40,410 bases of DNA. Source: a virus. Below are positions 8,312-14,139 of the stretch, in pieces. The notes beneath the pieces are model-generated. The model ran no database searches, was not told the origin of the DNA, and worked only from the letters and a program-made list of their open reading frames with translations. The position numbers and the translations under genes were made by a program. Location: the IMG/VR virus record IMGVR_UViG_3300027759_000174, positions 1-40,410 of that record, one strand, 5' to 3'. Numbering within the stretch: position 1 is the first letter of the stretch; each line of letters begins with the position of its first letter.

Positions 8312-8562
8312 TTTAATTCTCCTGTAGCTTTGTATGCTTCTGTTGCTGCTTTGTACTCTTCCCAGGCTACAAGTGCCGCTTTGTATGCGGCATATGCTGC
8401 TTCCTCTGCTGTTTCGTATGCTTCCCATGCTTCTTCGCGTGCTTCGAATGCTTTCACTGCTGCTTTGTATGCTTCGCGTGCTTCTTCGCGTTCTTCGAAT
8501 GCTTTCACCGCCGCTGCTTTGTATGCTTCGCGTGCTGCTTCCAATTCTTCTAATTTAGTCAT
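8308..8562 (-). CDS. Ala-rich Tyr/Trp heptad-repeat protein (copy 8)
   Basis: This 84-residue member of the tandem family starts MTKLEELEAAREAYKAA. It is nearly all Ala, Glu, Lys, Arg, Tyr and Trp in a seven-residue rhythm, with an aromatic residue once per heptad and alanines on the same helix face. It contains an internal duplication (VKAFEEREEAREAYKAA and VKAFEAREEAWEAYETA). The block EEAAYAAYKAAL is shared at DNA level with the copy at 9604-9798, a sign of exchange between copies. It starts in an ATGA overlap with the HTH gene and so lacks the family's own leader. Function unknown; a single long helix or coiled coil is expected. Confidence 0.75.
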   Translation of the reverse strand: MTKLEELEAAREAYKAAAVKAFEEREEAREAYKAAVKAFEAREEAWEAYETAEEAAYAAYKAALVAWEEYKAATEAYKATGELK

Positions 8563-8957
8563 TTGCTTTGCCCTTCTTTGGCCGCTTTGGCTTGTTCTTC
8601 GGCTATCTTTAAAAATTTTTTGATTGTGATGGGGCTTGATTTAAAATGTTTTGAAAGTCTCTCTATCTGTAATCCTGCATCTCTCAAGTATACCATCTCC
8701 TTTAGCTGCTCTGGCGTGAAACGAGCAGGCCTATTCTTCTCAAAGGCAGTTTTAGAAGTATGGTAAAAGTATTGCAAAGATTTGGCATACTTTATCGTAT
8801 CTTCCAATGTTGCTTTAAAATTCTCGTGCGCGTCATCCCTCGGCAAACGCGGTGAATCTAAAAGATTTTTAATATTGTCTAAATGCGCTTTGACGGCGTT
8901 CACAGCATTAAAGAGTTTAATCAGTTCTTTGTATTGTATAGTGCGCGTGATTTTCAT
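8559..8957 (-). CDS. HTH (homeodomain-like) protein inside the heptad array
   Basis: A 132-residue protein. The N-terminal 80 residues are helical with no known motif. The C-terminal part reads RFTPEQLKEMVYLRDAG, then LSKHFKSSPITIKKFLK, a clear trihelical helix-turn-helix like those in resolvases and transposase N-termini (Hin/HTH_7 type). It lacks any resolvase catalytic domain, so it is probably a regulator or DNA-binding partner. It is the only gene within the array without the Ala-heptad pattern and is coupled to copy 8. Autoregulation of the operon, or binding to the repeated DNA of the array, are testable ideas. Confidence 0.7.
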   Translation of the reverse strand: MKITRTIQYKELIKLFNAVNAVKAHLDNIKNLLDSPRLPRDDAHENFKATLEDTIKYAKSLQYFYHTSKTAFEKNRPARFTPEQLKEMVYLRDAGLQIERLSKHFKSSPITIKKFLKIAEEQAKAAKEGQSK

Positions 8958-8958
8958 T

Positions 8959-9291
8959 TTAATTTTCCTTTTCTGTCTTCGTCGGTTGCAATTCTTCTAA
9001 AAGGCTATTGTAAGCATCGCATGCTTCTCTGCATGCTGCTTCGTATGCTTTGTATGCTTCCCACTGTGATTGACATGCTCCCCATGCCCGTGCTTTTTTT
9101 TCTTTGATTCCTGCTTTTAGAGCTAATTTCATTGATTTGTAAGCTTCATATACGTCTAAAATTTTGTCATATCTTTTAGCCCCCTCTATCGTTCCTAATG
9201 AGTTTGCGACTATTACCACCTGTTTTTGAACCTTTGCTGCTCGTCTTGTGATAGACCTGAGGTGATACTCCATATTTTGAAAGTTAGTCAT
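8959..9291 (-). CDS. Heptad family relative with unique N-terminus (copy 7)
   Basis: This 110-residue protein has a non-repetitive helical N-terminus (MTNFQNMEYHLRSITRRAA, then ANSLGTIEGAKRYDKIL). From about residue 58 it passes into the family pattern (WEAYKAYEAACREACDAYNSL). It carries the family leader with an AAAGGAGATTGGGA site, which fixes the ATG at 9291 over a TTG two codons upstream. Because it keeps a complex sequence outside the repeats, it may resemble the ancestor from which the simple repeat copies expanded. Function unknown. Confidence 0.7.
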   Translation of the reverse strand: MTNFQNMEYHLRSITRRAAKVQKQVVIVANSLGTIEGAKRYDKILDVYEAYKSMKLALKAGIKEKKARAWGACQSQWEAYKAYEAACREACDAYNSLLEELQPTKTEKEN

Positions 9292-9315
9292 TCCCAATCT
9301 CCTTTAATGTTGTTG

Positions 9316-9579
9316 TTACGCTGTTTCGCGTGCTGCTTTCCATGCTTTGCGTGCTGCATCCCATGCTTCGTCTGCTCCTTTGTATGCTTTGCGTGCTGCA
9401 TCCCATGCTTCGTCTGCTCCTTTGTATCCTTCGCCTGCTGCTTTCCATGCTTTCCATCCTTTCCATGCTTTGCGTGCTGCATCCCATGCCGCTTTGCGTA
9501 CTTGGTATGCTTCGCATGCTGCTTCGTATGCTTCGAATGCTTTCACTTCCGCTGCTTTTAATTCTTCTAATTTAGTCAT
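9316..9579 (-). CDS. Ala-rich Tyr/Trp heptad-repeat protein (copy 6)
   Basis: This 87-residue family member starts MTKLEELKAAEVKAFEAYEA. The second half is a strict heptad series: AWDAARKAWKGWKAWKAAGE, then GYKGADEAWDAARKA repeated. The same block occurs in the copy at 10658-11062, which points to duplication or gene conversion. Tryptophan content is unusually high. It has its own leader with a perfect AAAGGAG site and a 24-bp spacer to copy 7. Function unknown. Confidence 0.75.
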   Translation of the reverse strand: MTKLEELKAAEVKAFEAYEAACEAYQVRKAAWDAARKAWKGWKAWKAAGEGYKGADEAWDAARKAYKGADEAWDAARKAWKAARETA

Positions 9580-9603
9580 TTTGATTCTCCTTTAATGTTG
9601 TTG

Positions 9604-9798
9604 TTAAGCTGCTAACGGTGCTTTGTAGTCTCCCCAGGCTGCAAGTGCCGCTTTGTATGCGGCATATGCTGCTTTGTCTGCTGCTTCGTATGCTTCCCAT
9701 GCTGCTTCATCGTATGCTTCATCGTATGCTTCGCCTACTGCATCCCATGCTGCTTTGCGTGCTTCTAATTCTGCCTGTAATTCTTCTAATTTAGTCAT
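9604..9798 (-). CDS. Ala-rich heptad-repeat protein (copy 5)
   Basis: A 64-residue family member, MTKLEELQAELEARKAAWDA, then AYDEAYDEAAWEAYEAADKA and a tail AAYAAYKAALAAWGDYKAPL. I chose the ATG at 9798; a TTG two codons upstream lies in the ribosome binding site spacer. The tail DNA is almost the same as that of copy 8, more than 1 kb away. The AYDEAYDEA duplication also appears in the copy at 10015-10350. Function unknown. Confidence 0.72.
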   Translation of the reverse strand: MTKLEELQAELEARKAAWDAVGEAYDEAYDEAAWEAYEAADKAAYAAYKAALAAWGDYKAPLAA

Positions 9799-9822
9799 TT
9801 TCAATCTCCTTTAATGTTGTTG

Positions 9823-9993
9823 TTACGTTGCTTCGCGTGCTGCTTTCCATGCTTCGTATGCTGCATCCCATGCATCGTTTATTGCCCGTGCTGTATCCCA
9901 TGCTGCAAATGCCGCTTGGTATGCTTCGCGTGCTGCTTCGTATGCTTCGAATGCTTTCACCGCCGATGCTTCTAATTCTTCTAATTTAGTCAT
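9823..9993 (-). CDS. Short heptad-repeat protein (copy 4), easily missed
   Basis: Reading the minus strand from the ATG at 9993 gives a 56-residue product: MTKLEELEASAVKAFEAYEA, then AREAYQAAFAAWDTARAIND, then AWDAAYEAWKAAREAT and a TAA. It has the same leader (ATTAAAGGAGATTGAAA) and the same MTKLEEL start as its neighbours, so it is a genuine family member despite its size. It is the shortest copy and shows how the array varies in number of heptads. Function unknown. Confidence 0.75.
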   Translation of the reverse strand: MTKLEELEASAVKAFEAYEAAREAYQAAFAAWDTARAINDAWDAAYEAWKAAREAT

Positions 9994-10014
9994 TTTCAAT
10001 CTCCTTTAATGTTG

Positions 10015-10350
10015 TTACGCTGCTACGCGTGCTTTGTATGCGGCATATGCTGCTTCGTATGCTTCATCGTATGCTTCATCGTATGCTTTGCATGCTGCTT
10101 TCCAATCTGCTTTGCATACTTGGCATGCTTCGCATGCTGCTTCGTATGCTTCGCATGCTGCTTCGATTCCTTCGTTTGTTGGAAAGAGATTTATGTAGCC
10201 TGATGCTTCGCGTGCTGCTTCCCACTCTGCTTCGCGTACTTGGTTTGCTTCGCGTACTGCTTCCTCTGCTGCTTCGTATGCTTCGTGTGCTTCTTCGCGT
10301 GCTTCGAATGCTTTAAATGCCGCTGCCTGTAATTCTTTTAATTTAGTCAT
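10015..10350 (-). CDS. Heptad-repeat protein with internal non-repeat insert (copy 3)
   Basis: A 111-residue member starting MTKLKELQAAAFKAFEAREE. Near the centre the repeat is interrupted by SGYINLFPTNEG, the only proline/glycine-bearing loop in the family, so the product could fold as a helical hairpin. The second half has Cys residues (ACEACQVCKADWKAACKAYD), then AYDEAYDEAYEAAYAAYKAR. The ATG at 10350 is set by the family leader. Function unknown. Confidence 0.74.
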   Translation of the reverse strand: MTKLKELQAAAFKAFEAREEAHEAYEAAEEAVREANQVREAEWEAAREASGYINLFPTNEGIEAACEAYEAACEACQVCKADWKAACKAYDEAYDEAYEAAYAAYKARVAA

Positions 10351-10375
10351 TTTCAATTCTCCTTTAATGTTGTTG

Positions 10376-10633
10376 TTACGCTGCTATGCGTGCTTTGTAT
10401 GCGGCGTCTGCTGCTTCCTCTGCTGCTTTGTATGCTTCAAGTGCTGCTTCTTTTTCTGCTTTGATTGCTGCTTCGTATGCTTCGCGTGCTGGTTTCCACT
10501 CTGCTTTGCGTACTTGGTATGCTTCGCATGCTGCTACGTATCCTTTGTATGCTGTTTTCAATGCTTCGTATGCTGTTTCGTGTGCTTCCAATGCTGCTTT
10601 GCATGCGGCTTCTAATTCTTTTAATTTAGTCAT
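10376..10633 (-). CDS. Ala-rich heptad-repeat protein (copy 2)
   Basis: An 85-residue member starting MTKLKELEAACKAALEAHET. The pattern continues as AYEALKTAYKGYVAACEAYQ, then VRKAEWKPAREAYEAAIKAE and a tail ending YKARIAA. The ACEAYQVRKA block is shared with copy 6. Standard family leader (AAAGGG in place of AAAGGAG). Function unknown; probably a long amphipathic helix. Confidence 0.74.
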   Translation of the reverse strand: MTKLKELEAACKAALEAHETAYEALKTAYKGYVAACEAYQVRKAEWKPAREAYEAAIKAEKEAALEAYKAAEEAADAAYKARIAA

Positions 10634-10657
10634 TTTGATTTCCCTTTAATGTTGTTG

Positions 10658-11062
10658 TTAAGCTGCTATGCGTGCTTCGCGTGCTGCATCCCATGCTTCG
10701 TCTGCTCCTTTGTATGCTTTGCGTGCTGCTTTCCATGCTTTGCGTGCTGCATCCCATGCTTCGTCTGCTGCTTCGTATCCTTCGCCTGATGCATTCCATG
10801 CTTCCCATCCTTTCCATGCTTCGCGTGCTGCATCCCATGCTTCCTCTGCTGCTTCGTATGCTTCGCCTGCTTCTTCGCGTGCTTCGTATGCTGCAAGTGC
10901 TGCTTCTGCTACATCGCATGCTTTATATGCCACTTTGTATTTTGCGATTGCTGCATCGTATGCTTCTAGGTCTCCTGCTTTGTCATATGCTGTTTTCCAT
11001 GTTTTGCCTGCTGCTTCCCATGCTGCTTTGCATGCGGCTTCTAATTCCTTTAATTTAGTCAT
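10658..11062 (-). CDS. Longest Ala-rich heptad-repeat protein, operon-first (copy 1)
   Basis: The 134-residue first gene of the operon, MTKLKELEAACKAAWEAAGK, with a less regular N-terminal third and then about eleven heptads (for example YEAADEA, WDAARKA, WKAARKA, YKGADEA, WDAAREA). One aromatic per heptad with alanine at neighbouring core positions suggests an alanine-coil packed by Tyr/Trp. Its leader (GTTAACAACATTAAAGGAG) appears to be the template copied in front of the downstream genes. The promoter should lie between 11095 and about 11500, but I could not identify it with confidence. Function unknown. Confidence 0.75.
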   Translation of the reverse strand: MTKLKELEAACKAAWEAAGKTWKTAYDKAGDLEAYDAAIAKYKVAYKACDVAEAALAAYEAREEAGEAYEAAEEAWDAAREAWKGWEAWNASGEGYEAADEAWDAARKAWKAARKAYKGADEAWDAAREARIAA

Positions 11063-11572
11063 TTTAATTCTCCTTTAATGTTGTTAACTGTATCTGTTTC
11101 TCAGCTGTTTTTACCGTAAAACAATTTCGACTCAGTGCTATGCGCTTCGTCTTGATTCCAAATTAGCTTTAGTCGCGACCTAAGTCAAGAGGTGTTTTTT
11201 GTTTTTTTAGTTAAACGTTGCAAAATAAACACAGTGAACGCCCTAGCCTTGTGTTTTTAGTTATCTGTCCCTGTAAACACGCTATATTTGTTATATTATA
11301 TATAAACCGTAGCTTTAAACGGATGTAGACTAACAAAACAAAATTACACTGCATCAAACACATATATTACCTTTTTTTCACAGCTTGACTACGCGTCCAA
11401 GCGAAAAAACACCACATTTCTCAAACATGACGATACACACGTGAGTTTTATTGTTAGTGTCAATTGTTATTATATTACCTATAAATTGTACTATTGTTGC
11501 AATACGAGGTAATATCTGCAAAGATCTGAAAAAAGGAAAAAGTTGGGAAAAGTAATTTTAATAAGTACCAAT

Positions 11573-11616
11573 CGCTGTAAGCGTTATTCCATAAGGGTTA
11601 CAGCGTTTTGATTTTT
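11573..11616 (+). terminator. Inverted repeat with T-rich tail
   Basis: CGCTGTAA at 11573-11580 pairs with TTACAGCG at 11598-11605 across a 17-base loop, followed by TTTTGATTTTT. It could be an intrinsic terminator on the plus strand or a protein-binding inverted repeat. The CGCTGTAA arm recurs alone at 11771. Confidence 0.45.
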
Positions 11617-11666
11617 ACTTTTACTTTTTGCAAAATCGCTTATTATACCTATGTTTTTTTCAAAAG

Positions 11667-11675
11667 TTATCCACA
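11667..11675 (+). promoter_or_regulatory. Consensus DnaA box
   Basis: TTATCCACA is a perfect match to the bacterial DnaA box. It lies between the inverted repeat and the direct repeats of the non-coding region and upstream of an AT-only run, as expected for an origin. A single box can occur by chance. Confidence 0.5.
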
Positions 11676-11873
11676 GGCTCAAACCCAACGTGGAAGCCAA
11701 AGTGATTCCTGAAAGTGGCTCTACATAAGGGTTTGAGGCAGGTGCTTAAAAAATAGGCACATAGCTAAATCGCTGTAACCGTTGTGTAGAGCCAGTTATA
11801 AGCATTGTGTGATATTTATGACACAGTAGTGAAATCGCTTGGAAGTGGCTGTGGGTAAGGGTTTGAAGGGATG

Positions 11874-11891
11874 TGTGACAAATATGTCACA
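11874..11891. promoter_or_regulatory. Palindromic operator-like site
   Basis: TGTGACAAATATGTCACA has perfect 6-base arms around a 6-base AT centre. A weaker version (TGTGT, then GATATTTATG, then ACACA) is at 11806-11825. Paired sites of this form suggest binding by a dimeric regulator, which I cannot name. Confidence 0.45.
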
Positions 11892-12237
11892 GTATAAGGG
11901 CTGAAAACCGTGTGTAAAGTAGAAAAGTAAAAAAAAAATATATATATATAACCTATATATAATGGCTTAAGGCTATATCGCTTACTTTTCACATACTTTC
12001 CACACTTGTCACAAAAAAAAATACAGATTGGCTCAATTTGGCGTGTTTCACGGCTCGGGACTTTTCACATTTTGTTTTTGATGCTAACTATCTGCTAACT
12101 TTTAGCATCACTAAAAACTAAATATGGCTCTACGCAACGATTGCAAGCTATAGAATGTTGCATTAGTAAGGCAACGGTCAACAAAAGTATGGAACAAACT
12201 TAAAACTACCAACTCTCGAGGCAACCCGTTGAATTAA

Positions 12238-12265
12238 CAAAAACCCTTCATTTAAGCGATTCTAG
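12238..12265 (+). repeat. 28-bp direct repeat, left copy (possible att site)
   Basis: An exact 28-base match (it includes aaacccttcatttaagcgat) to 13832-13859. The two copies are 1594 bp apart and bound the tyrosine recombinase and two small genes. This is the layout expected for recombination sites of a small element or for a resolution system. Confidence 0.6.
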
Positions 12266-12303
12266 AGGCGTTGTATGTTTTGTGCTATATGACTAGCTTA
12301 TAG

Positions 12304-12345
12304 CCCTCGTATTGTGGCACTGGTGAGCTTCTACGAGGGGTTTTT
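12304..12345 (+). terminator. Intrinsic terminator upstream of recombinase 3' end
   Basis: CCCTCGTA pairs with TACGAGGG (12332-12339) across a 20-base loop, followed by GTTTTT. It would end a plus-strand transcript although no plus-strand gene precedes it, so it implies an untranslated RNA or shields the recombinase gene from antisense transcription. Confidence 0.6.
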
Positions 12346-12353
12346 GTAGCCGT

Positions 12354-12932
12354 CTAGATTAGGTTGACTATTTTTTGTTTAGCTTCACTGTTTCCTTCGA
12401 TGTAACTTTGGGTCATGCTAAGCGAACTATGACCAGCTAGCTGTTGCACATCGCGCAATGATCCACCTGCTTCAACACATCGTTTAGCCGCGTTGGTAAC
12501 AAAAGTCCTTCGGCCAGAGTGACTGCTACAGCCGTCTAAGCGTAGGGTTTTAAACACATCAGCAAACCAATCGCTCAAAGCACGGGGATAGAAATTTGAA
12601 GCTCTTTGGCTAAAAATAATATTTTGATCTGGCCTAGGCTGGCGTTCTTGCCACAGGTCAACCAGTGCTTGCTTGAGTTCAGCGTTGAGAGGTATGGTGC
12701 GCCCTGATTTACCTTTGGTGGCACTGTCTGGCATTTGCAGGCAGTCTGAGACTTCGCCTGATGCATTGGTGACCATCGACCAGGTAACAGATGCTATTTC
12801 TTTGGCTCTCAGCCCTGCTTTGAGCGATAGTAGCACTATCACCCTGTTACGTTTGGGGTATTGCTTCTTAGCGACCACGTCTAGCACTTGGCTAATCTCT
12901 CGTGGCGTTAAAATCTTTGCTTGCTTAGTCAT
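12354..12932 (-). CDS. Minimal tyrosine recombinase/integrase
   Basis: A 192-residue tyrosine recombinase consisting almost only of the catalytic domain. The active-site set is complete: R42 (AGLRAKEI), K73 or K75 (ATKGKSGR), H138-x-x-R141 (SSHSGRRTF), H168 (LAGHSS) and nucleophile Y177 (MTQSYIEG). The usual N-terminal SAM-like core-binding domain is absent, as in some plasmid and integron-cassette recombinases. It could resolve multimers of the replicon, integrate it, or move the 1.6-kb unit bounded by the 28-bp repeats. It is preceded by a CAGGAGAATACG ribosome binding site and a strong promoter. Confidence 0.88.
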   Translation of the reverse strand: MTKQAKILTPREISQVLDVVAKKQYPKRNRVIVLLSLKAGLRAKEIASVTWSMVTNASGEVSDCLQMPDSATKGKSGRTIPLNAELKQALVDLWQERQPRPDQNIIFSQRASNFYPRALSDWFADVFKTLRLDGCSSHSGRRTFVTNAAKRCVEAGGSLRDVQQLAGHSSLSMTQSYIEGNSEAKQKIVNLI

Positions 12933-12966
12933 CGTATTCTCCTGATTAAATATTAATTACAGTTAA

Positions 12967-12995
12967 TATATACATTAGTTTCCACTCGGTGTCAA
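12967..12995 (-). promoter_or_regulatory. Sigma-70 promoter of the recombinase gene
   Basis: On the minus strand TTGACA (12990-12995) is followed after 17 bases by TATATA (12967-12972), 35 bases before the recombinase start. An inverted repeat TATTAATTACAGTTAATA (12950-12967) abuts the -10 box and could be an operator. Confidence 0.7.
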
Positions 12996-13070
12996 TACGT
13001 CACCGACTGAGAGTGGCTCTGTGCCTAGGCTGCTGTATTAACTGTAGTTAGTAGTGGAGTTTTAATCGTT

Positions 13071-13227
13071 ACCCAGTATTATTGTTTTATTGCTCTTCTT
13101 GGGTTTTTATAGCTAATTATAATAATTACCCAGTGTTATTGTTTTATTGCTCTTCTTGGGTTTTTATAGCTAATTATAATAATTACCCAGTGTTATTGTT
13201 TTATTGCCCTCCTTGGGGTTTTTATTG
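13071..13227 (+). repeat. 57-bp tandem repeat, 2.7 copies
   Basis: Units start at 13071, 13128 and 13185 (each beginning acccagtgttattgttttat, with one change in the first). The 57-bp period equals 19 codons and leaves an open frame, but there is no credible start, so I treat it as non-coding. It lies upstream of two small genes and may be regulatory or a slippage product. Confidence 0.85.
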
Positions 13228-13249
13228 CTTGGGGGGTAGGGGGGTGGGG
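13215..13249 (+). other. G-run cluster, potential G-quadruplex
   Basis: Four G runs (13215-13218, 13231-13236, 13239-13244, 13246-13249) stand out in an AT-rich replicon, and a C-rich stretch follows at 13255-13267 that could pair with them. Either a quadruplex or a GC hairpin could form upstream of the promoter at 13320. Confidence 0.5.
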
Positions 13250-13268
13250 TACCATCCACCCGCCCCCA

Positions 13269-13284
13269 GCCTATACGTATAGGC
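13269..13284. promoter_or_regulatory. Perfect 16-bp palindrome
   Basis: GCCTATACGTATAGGC is fully symmetric and lies about 35 bases upstream of the -35 box for the next gene. It is a candidate operator. Confidence 0.45.
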
Positions 13285-13319
13285 ATACTACTCTCACCCA
13301 CAATTCCCGGTGGAAATTT

Positions 13320-13349
13320 TTGATTTAGTTTTTTGATTTAGGCTATAAT
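13320..13349 (+). promoter_or_regulatory. Sigma-70 promoter for the two small genes
   Basis: TTGATT (13320-13325), an 18-base spacer and TATAAT (13344-13349) precede the start at 13384 by 35 bases. An AAGGA ribosome binding site lies between them. Confidence 0.65.
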
Positions 13350-13383
13350 CCAAGAAAATCACACATGACGCTTAAGGATTTTC

Positions 13384-13608
13384 ATGAAAACCCCAGTTAA
13401 CAGCAATGGAAACGTAATTAAATTTCCAGAAACTAGCAAGTTGACTAAGGAAATTATGCAAGATTTGTTAGATCTCCTTGGTGCTGAGGGCATAGTTGTG
13501 GCTGTGTTCAAAAAAAACGGGGTTGAAGTTGGCACGCTGGGTTTGAGCGAAGAGCAGCTAGCAGAACTTGAAGCTCAAGTACTGGCAAACCTTGAACCAC
13601 AGGAATAG
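13384..13608 (+). CDS. Unknown 74-aa acidic protein
   Basis: I do not recognise this gene. The 74-residue product starts MKTPVNSNGNVIKFPETSKL. It appears to fold as helix (EIMQDLLDLLG), two strands (GIVVAVFKKNGVEVGTLG) and helix (SEEQLAELEAQVLANLEP). It has its own promoter and an AAGGATTTTC leader, and is followed three bases later by a small membrane protein gene. It sits inside the segment bounded by the 28-bp repeats, so it may travel with the recombinase. Confidence 0.65.
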   Translation: MKTPVNSNGNVIKFPETSKLTKEIMQDLLDLLGAEGIVVAVFKKNGVEVGTLGLSEEQLAELEAQVLANLEPQE

Positions 13609-13611
13609 CTT

Positions 13612-13806
13612 ATGGATTTAAAATTGCTGTCGCTAAAAATTTTGCTAATTGGTTTATTGATGTGTGCTGTAGGTTTTCTTTTTTCGTTAGATTTTTTCAA
13701 CGATTTTGTTGAGTTTGTTAAAGCGAACACATGGCCTTTTTCGTTGGTTTTGTTGTTGGTGTTGGCGCAGTCTGCAATCATTAAATGGATCTTCAAACTA
13801 GATTAA
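13612..13806 (+). CDS. Small two-helix membrane protein
   Basis: A 64-residue protein with two predicted membrane helices (ILLIGLLMCAVGFLFSL at about 9-26, FSLVLLLVLAQSAIIKWIF at about 43-61) joined by a short acidic loop. This is the size and shape of a class II holin or a small toxin, but neither is shown. It is translated directly after the 74-residue gene. The copy of the 28-bp repeat starts 26 bases after its stop. Confidence 0.6.
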   Translation: MDLKLLSLKILLIGLLMCAVGFLFSLDFFNDFVEFVKANTWPFSLVLLLVLAQSAIIKWIFKLD

Positions 13807-13831
13807 TTTGATTTCACCCTTTACAGCGTAT

Positions 13832-13859
13832 CAAAAACCCTTCATTTAAGCGATTCTAG
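13832..13859 (+). repeat. 28-bp direct repeat, right copy (possible att site)
   Basis: Exact match to 12238-12265. After this point the two flanks diverge at once, so the repeat has a sharp border as expected for a recombination core. Confidence 0.6.
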
Positions 13860-14139
13860 CGATTTCATGGCCTTACCTACTACGATACGACCAGAGAGCT
13901 ATCTAAACCAGTCAGCGTGGCTTAAAACGAAGATTTTAAAATGCTTAGCAACATCACCCCGTAATTGTGAATTCGGTGTGTGTGTCAGAGTGTTTTTTTC
14001 TGGTGCAAGGTTGAGTGGTACCTAAAAACTTTTTCTTAAGCTAAAAAATTTTAGTCGCGCATGCGCGTATCTTTCTTTTTAAATATTTTAAGTATTTTAC
14101 GCGCCTTGGAACTGGCTGTGGCTGCGGGTTCTGGCTTCT
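13860..14139. other. Non-coding region upstream of iterons, origin-like
   Basis: It holds the palindrome CGCGCATGCGCG (14056-14067), a CTAAAA/TTTTAG hairpin just before it, and an AT-only stretch (14071-14097) that could be the duplex unwinding element. GGAACTGGCTGTGG near 14108 resembles the direct repeats at 11711 and 11841. A 52-codon open frame (13867-14025) lacks a ribosome binding site. Confidence 0.5.

Larger units (their letters stand above)
8308..11090 (-). repeat. Tandem gene array with duplicated leaders and 21-bp internal repeats
   Basis: Eight genes are separated by conserved 21-25 bp spacers carrying TAACAACATTAAAGGAG plus the first seven codons. A ninth copy (8308-8562) has lost the spacer but keeps the MTKLEEL start. 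Within each gene the DNA repeats with a 21-bp period (one heptad), seen on the plus strand as strings built from tgctgcttcgtatgcttcg. Long near-identical blocks are shared between non-adjacent copies (around 8355-8405 and 9631-9681). The structure fits repeated unequal crossover or slippage. Confidence 0.8.
11095..12350. other. 1.25-kb non-coding region with origin-like repeats
   Basis: No open frame with a credible start is visible. The stretch holds an inverted repeat, a DnaA box, two 30-bp related direct repeats (11711-11740 and 11841-11870, sharing AAGTGGCT and TAAGGGTTTGA), a TGTGAC/GTCACA palindrome, a pure AT run (11935-11963) and a terminator at its right end. TGGCTCTACA (11716) pairs with TGTAGAGCCA (11785), and a similar arm recurs at 12126. 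This mix suggests a replication or copy-control region, or untranslated RNA. The promoter of the heptad operon should lie in its left part. Confidence 0.6.

Noticed and set aside
8308-11062. Histone H1-like AAKK or R-body (Reb) proteins as identity of the heptad family
   Set aside because: The repeats are near neutral with Glu, Asp and aromatic residues rather than Lys-Ala-Pro, and no Reb sequence motif is visible.
8330-11078. Many long open frames on the plus strand opposite the heptad array
   Set aside because: They arise because the minus-strand repeat codons give no stops on the other strand. They lack ribosome binding sites and encode Ser/Ala or Leu/Cys repeats only.
13082-13282. 66-codon frame across the 57-bp repeats
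   Set aside because: No ribosome binding site, odd composition, and it exists only because the period is a multiple of three.
13867-14025. 52-codon frame after the right 28-bp repeat
   Set aside because: No Shine-Dalgarno sequence, unusual residue content, and it lies in the origin-like region. It cannot be excluded fully.
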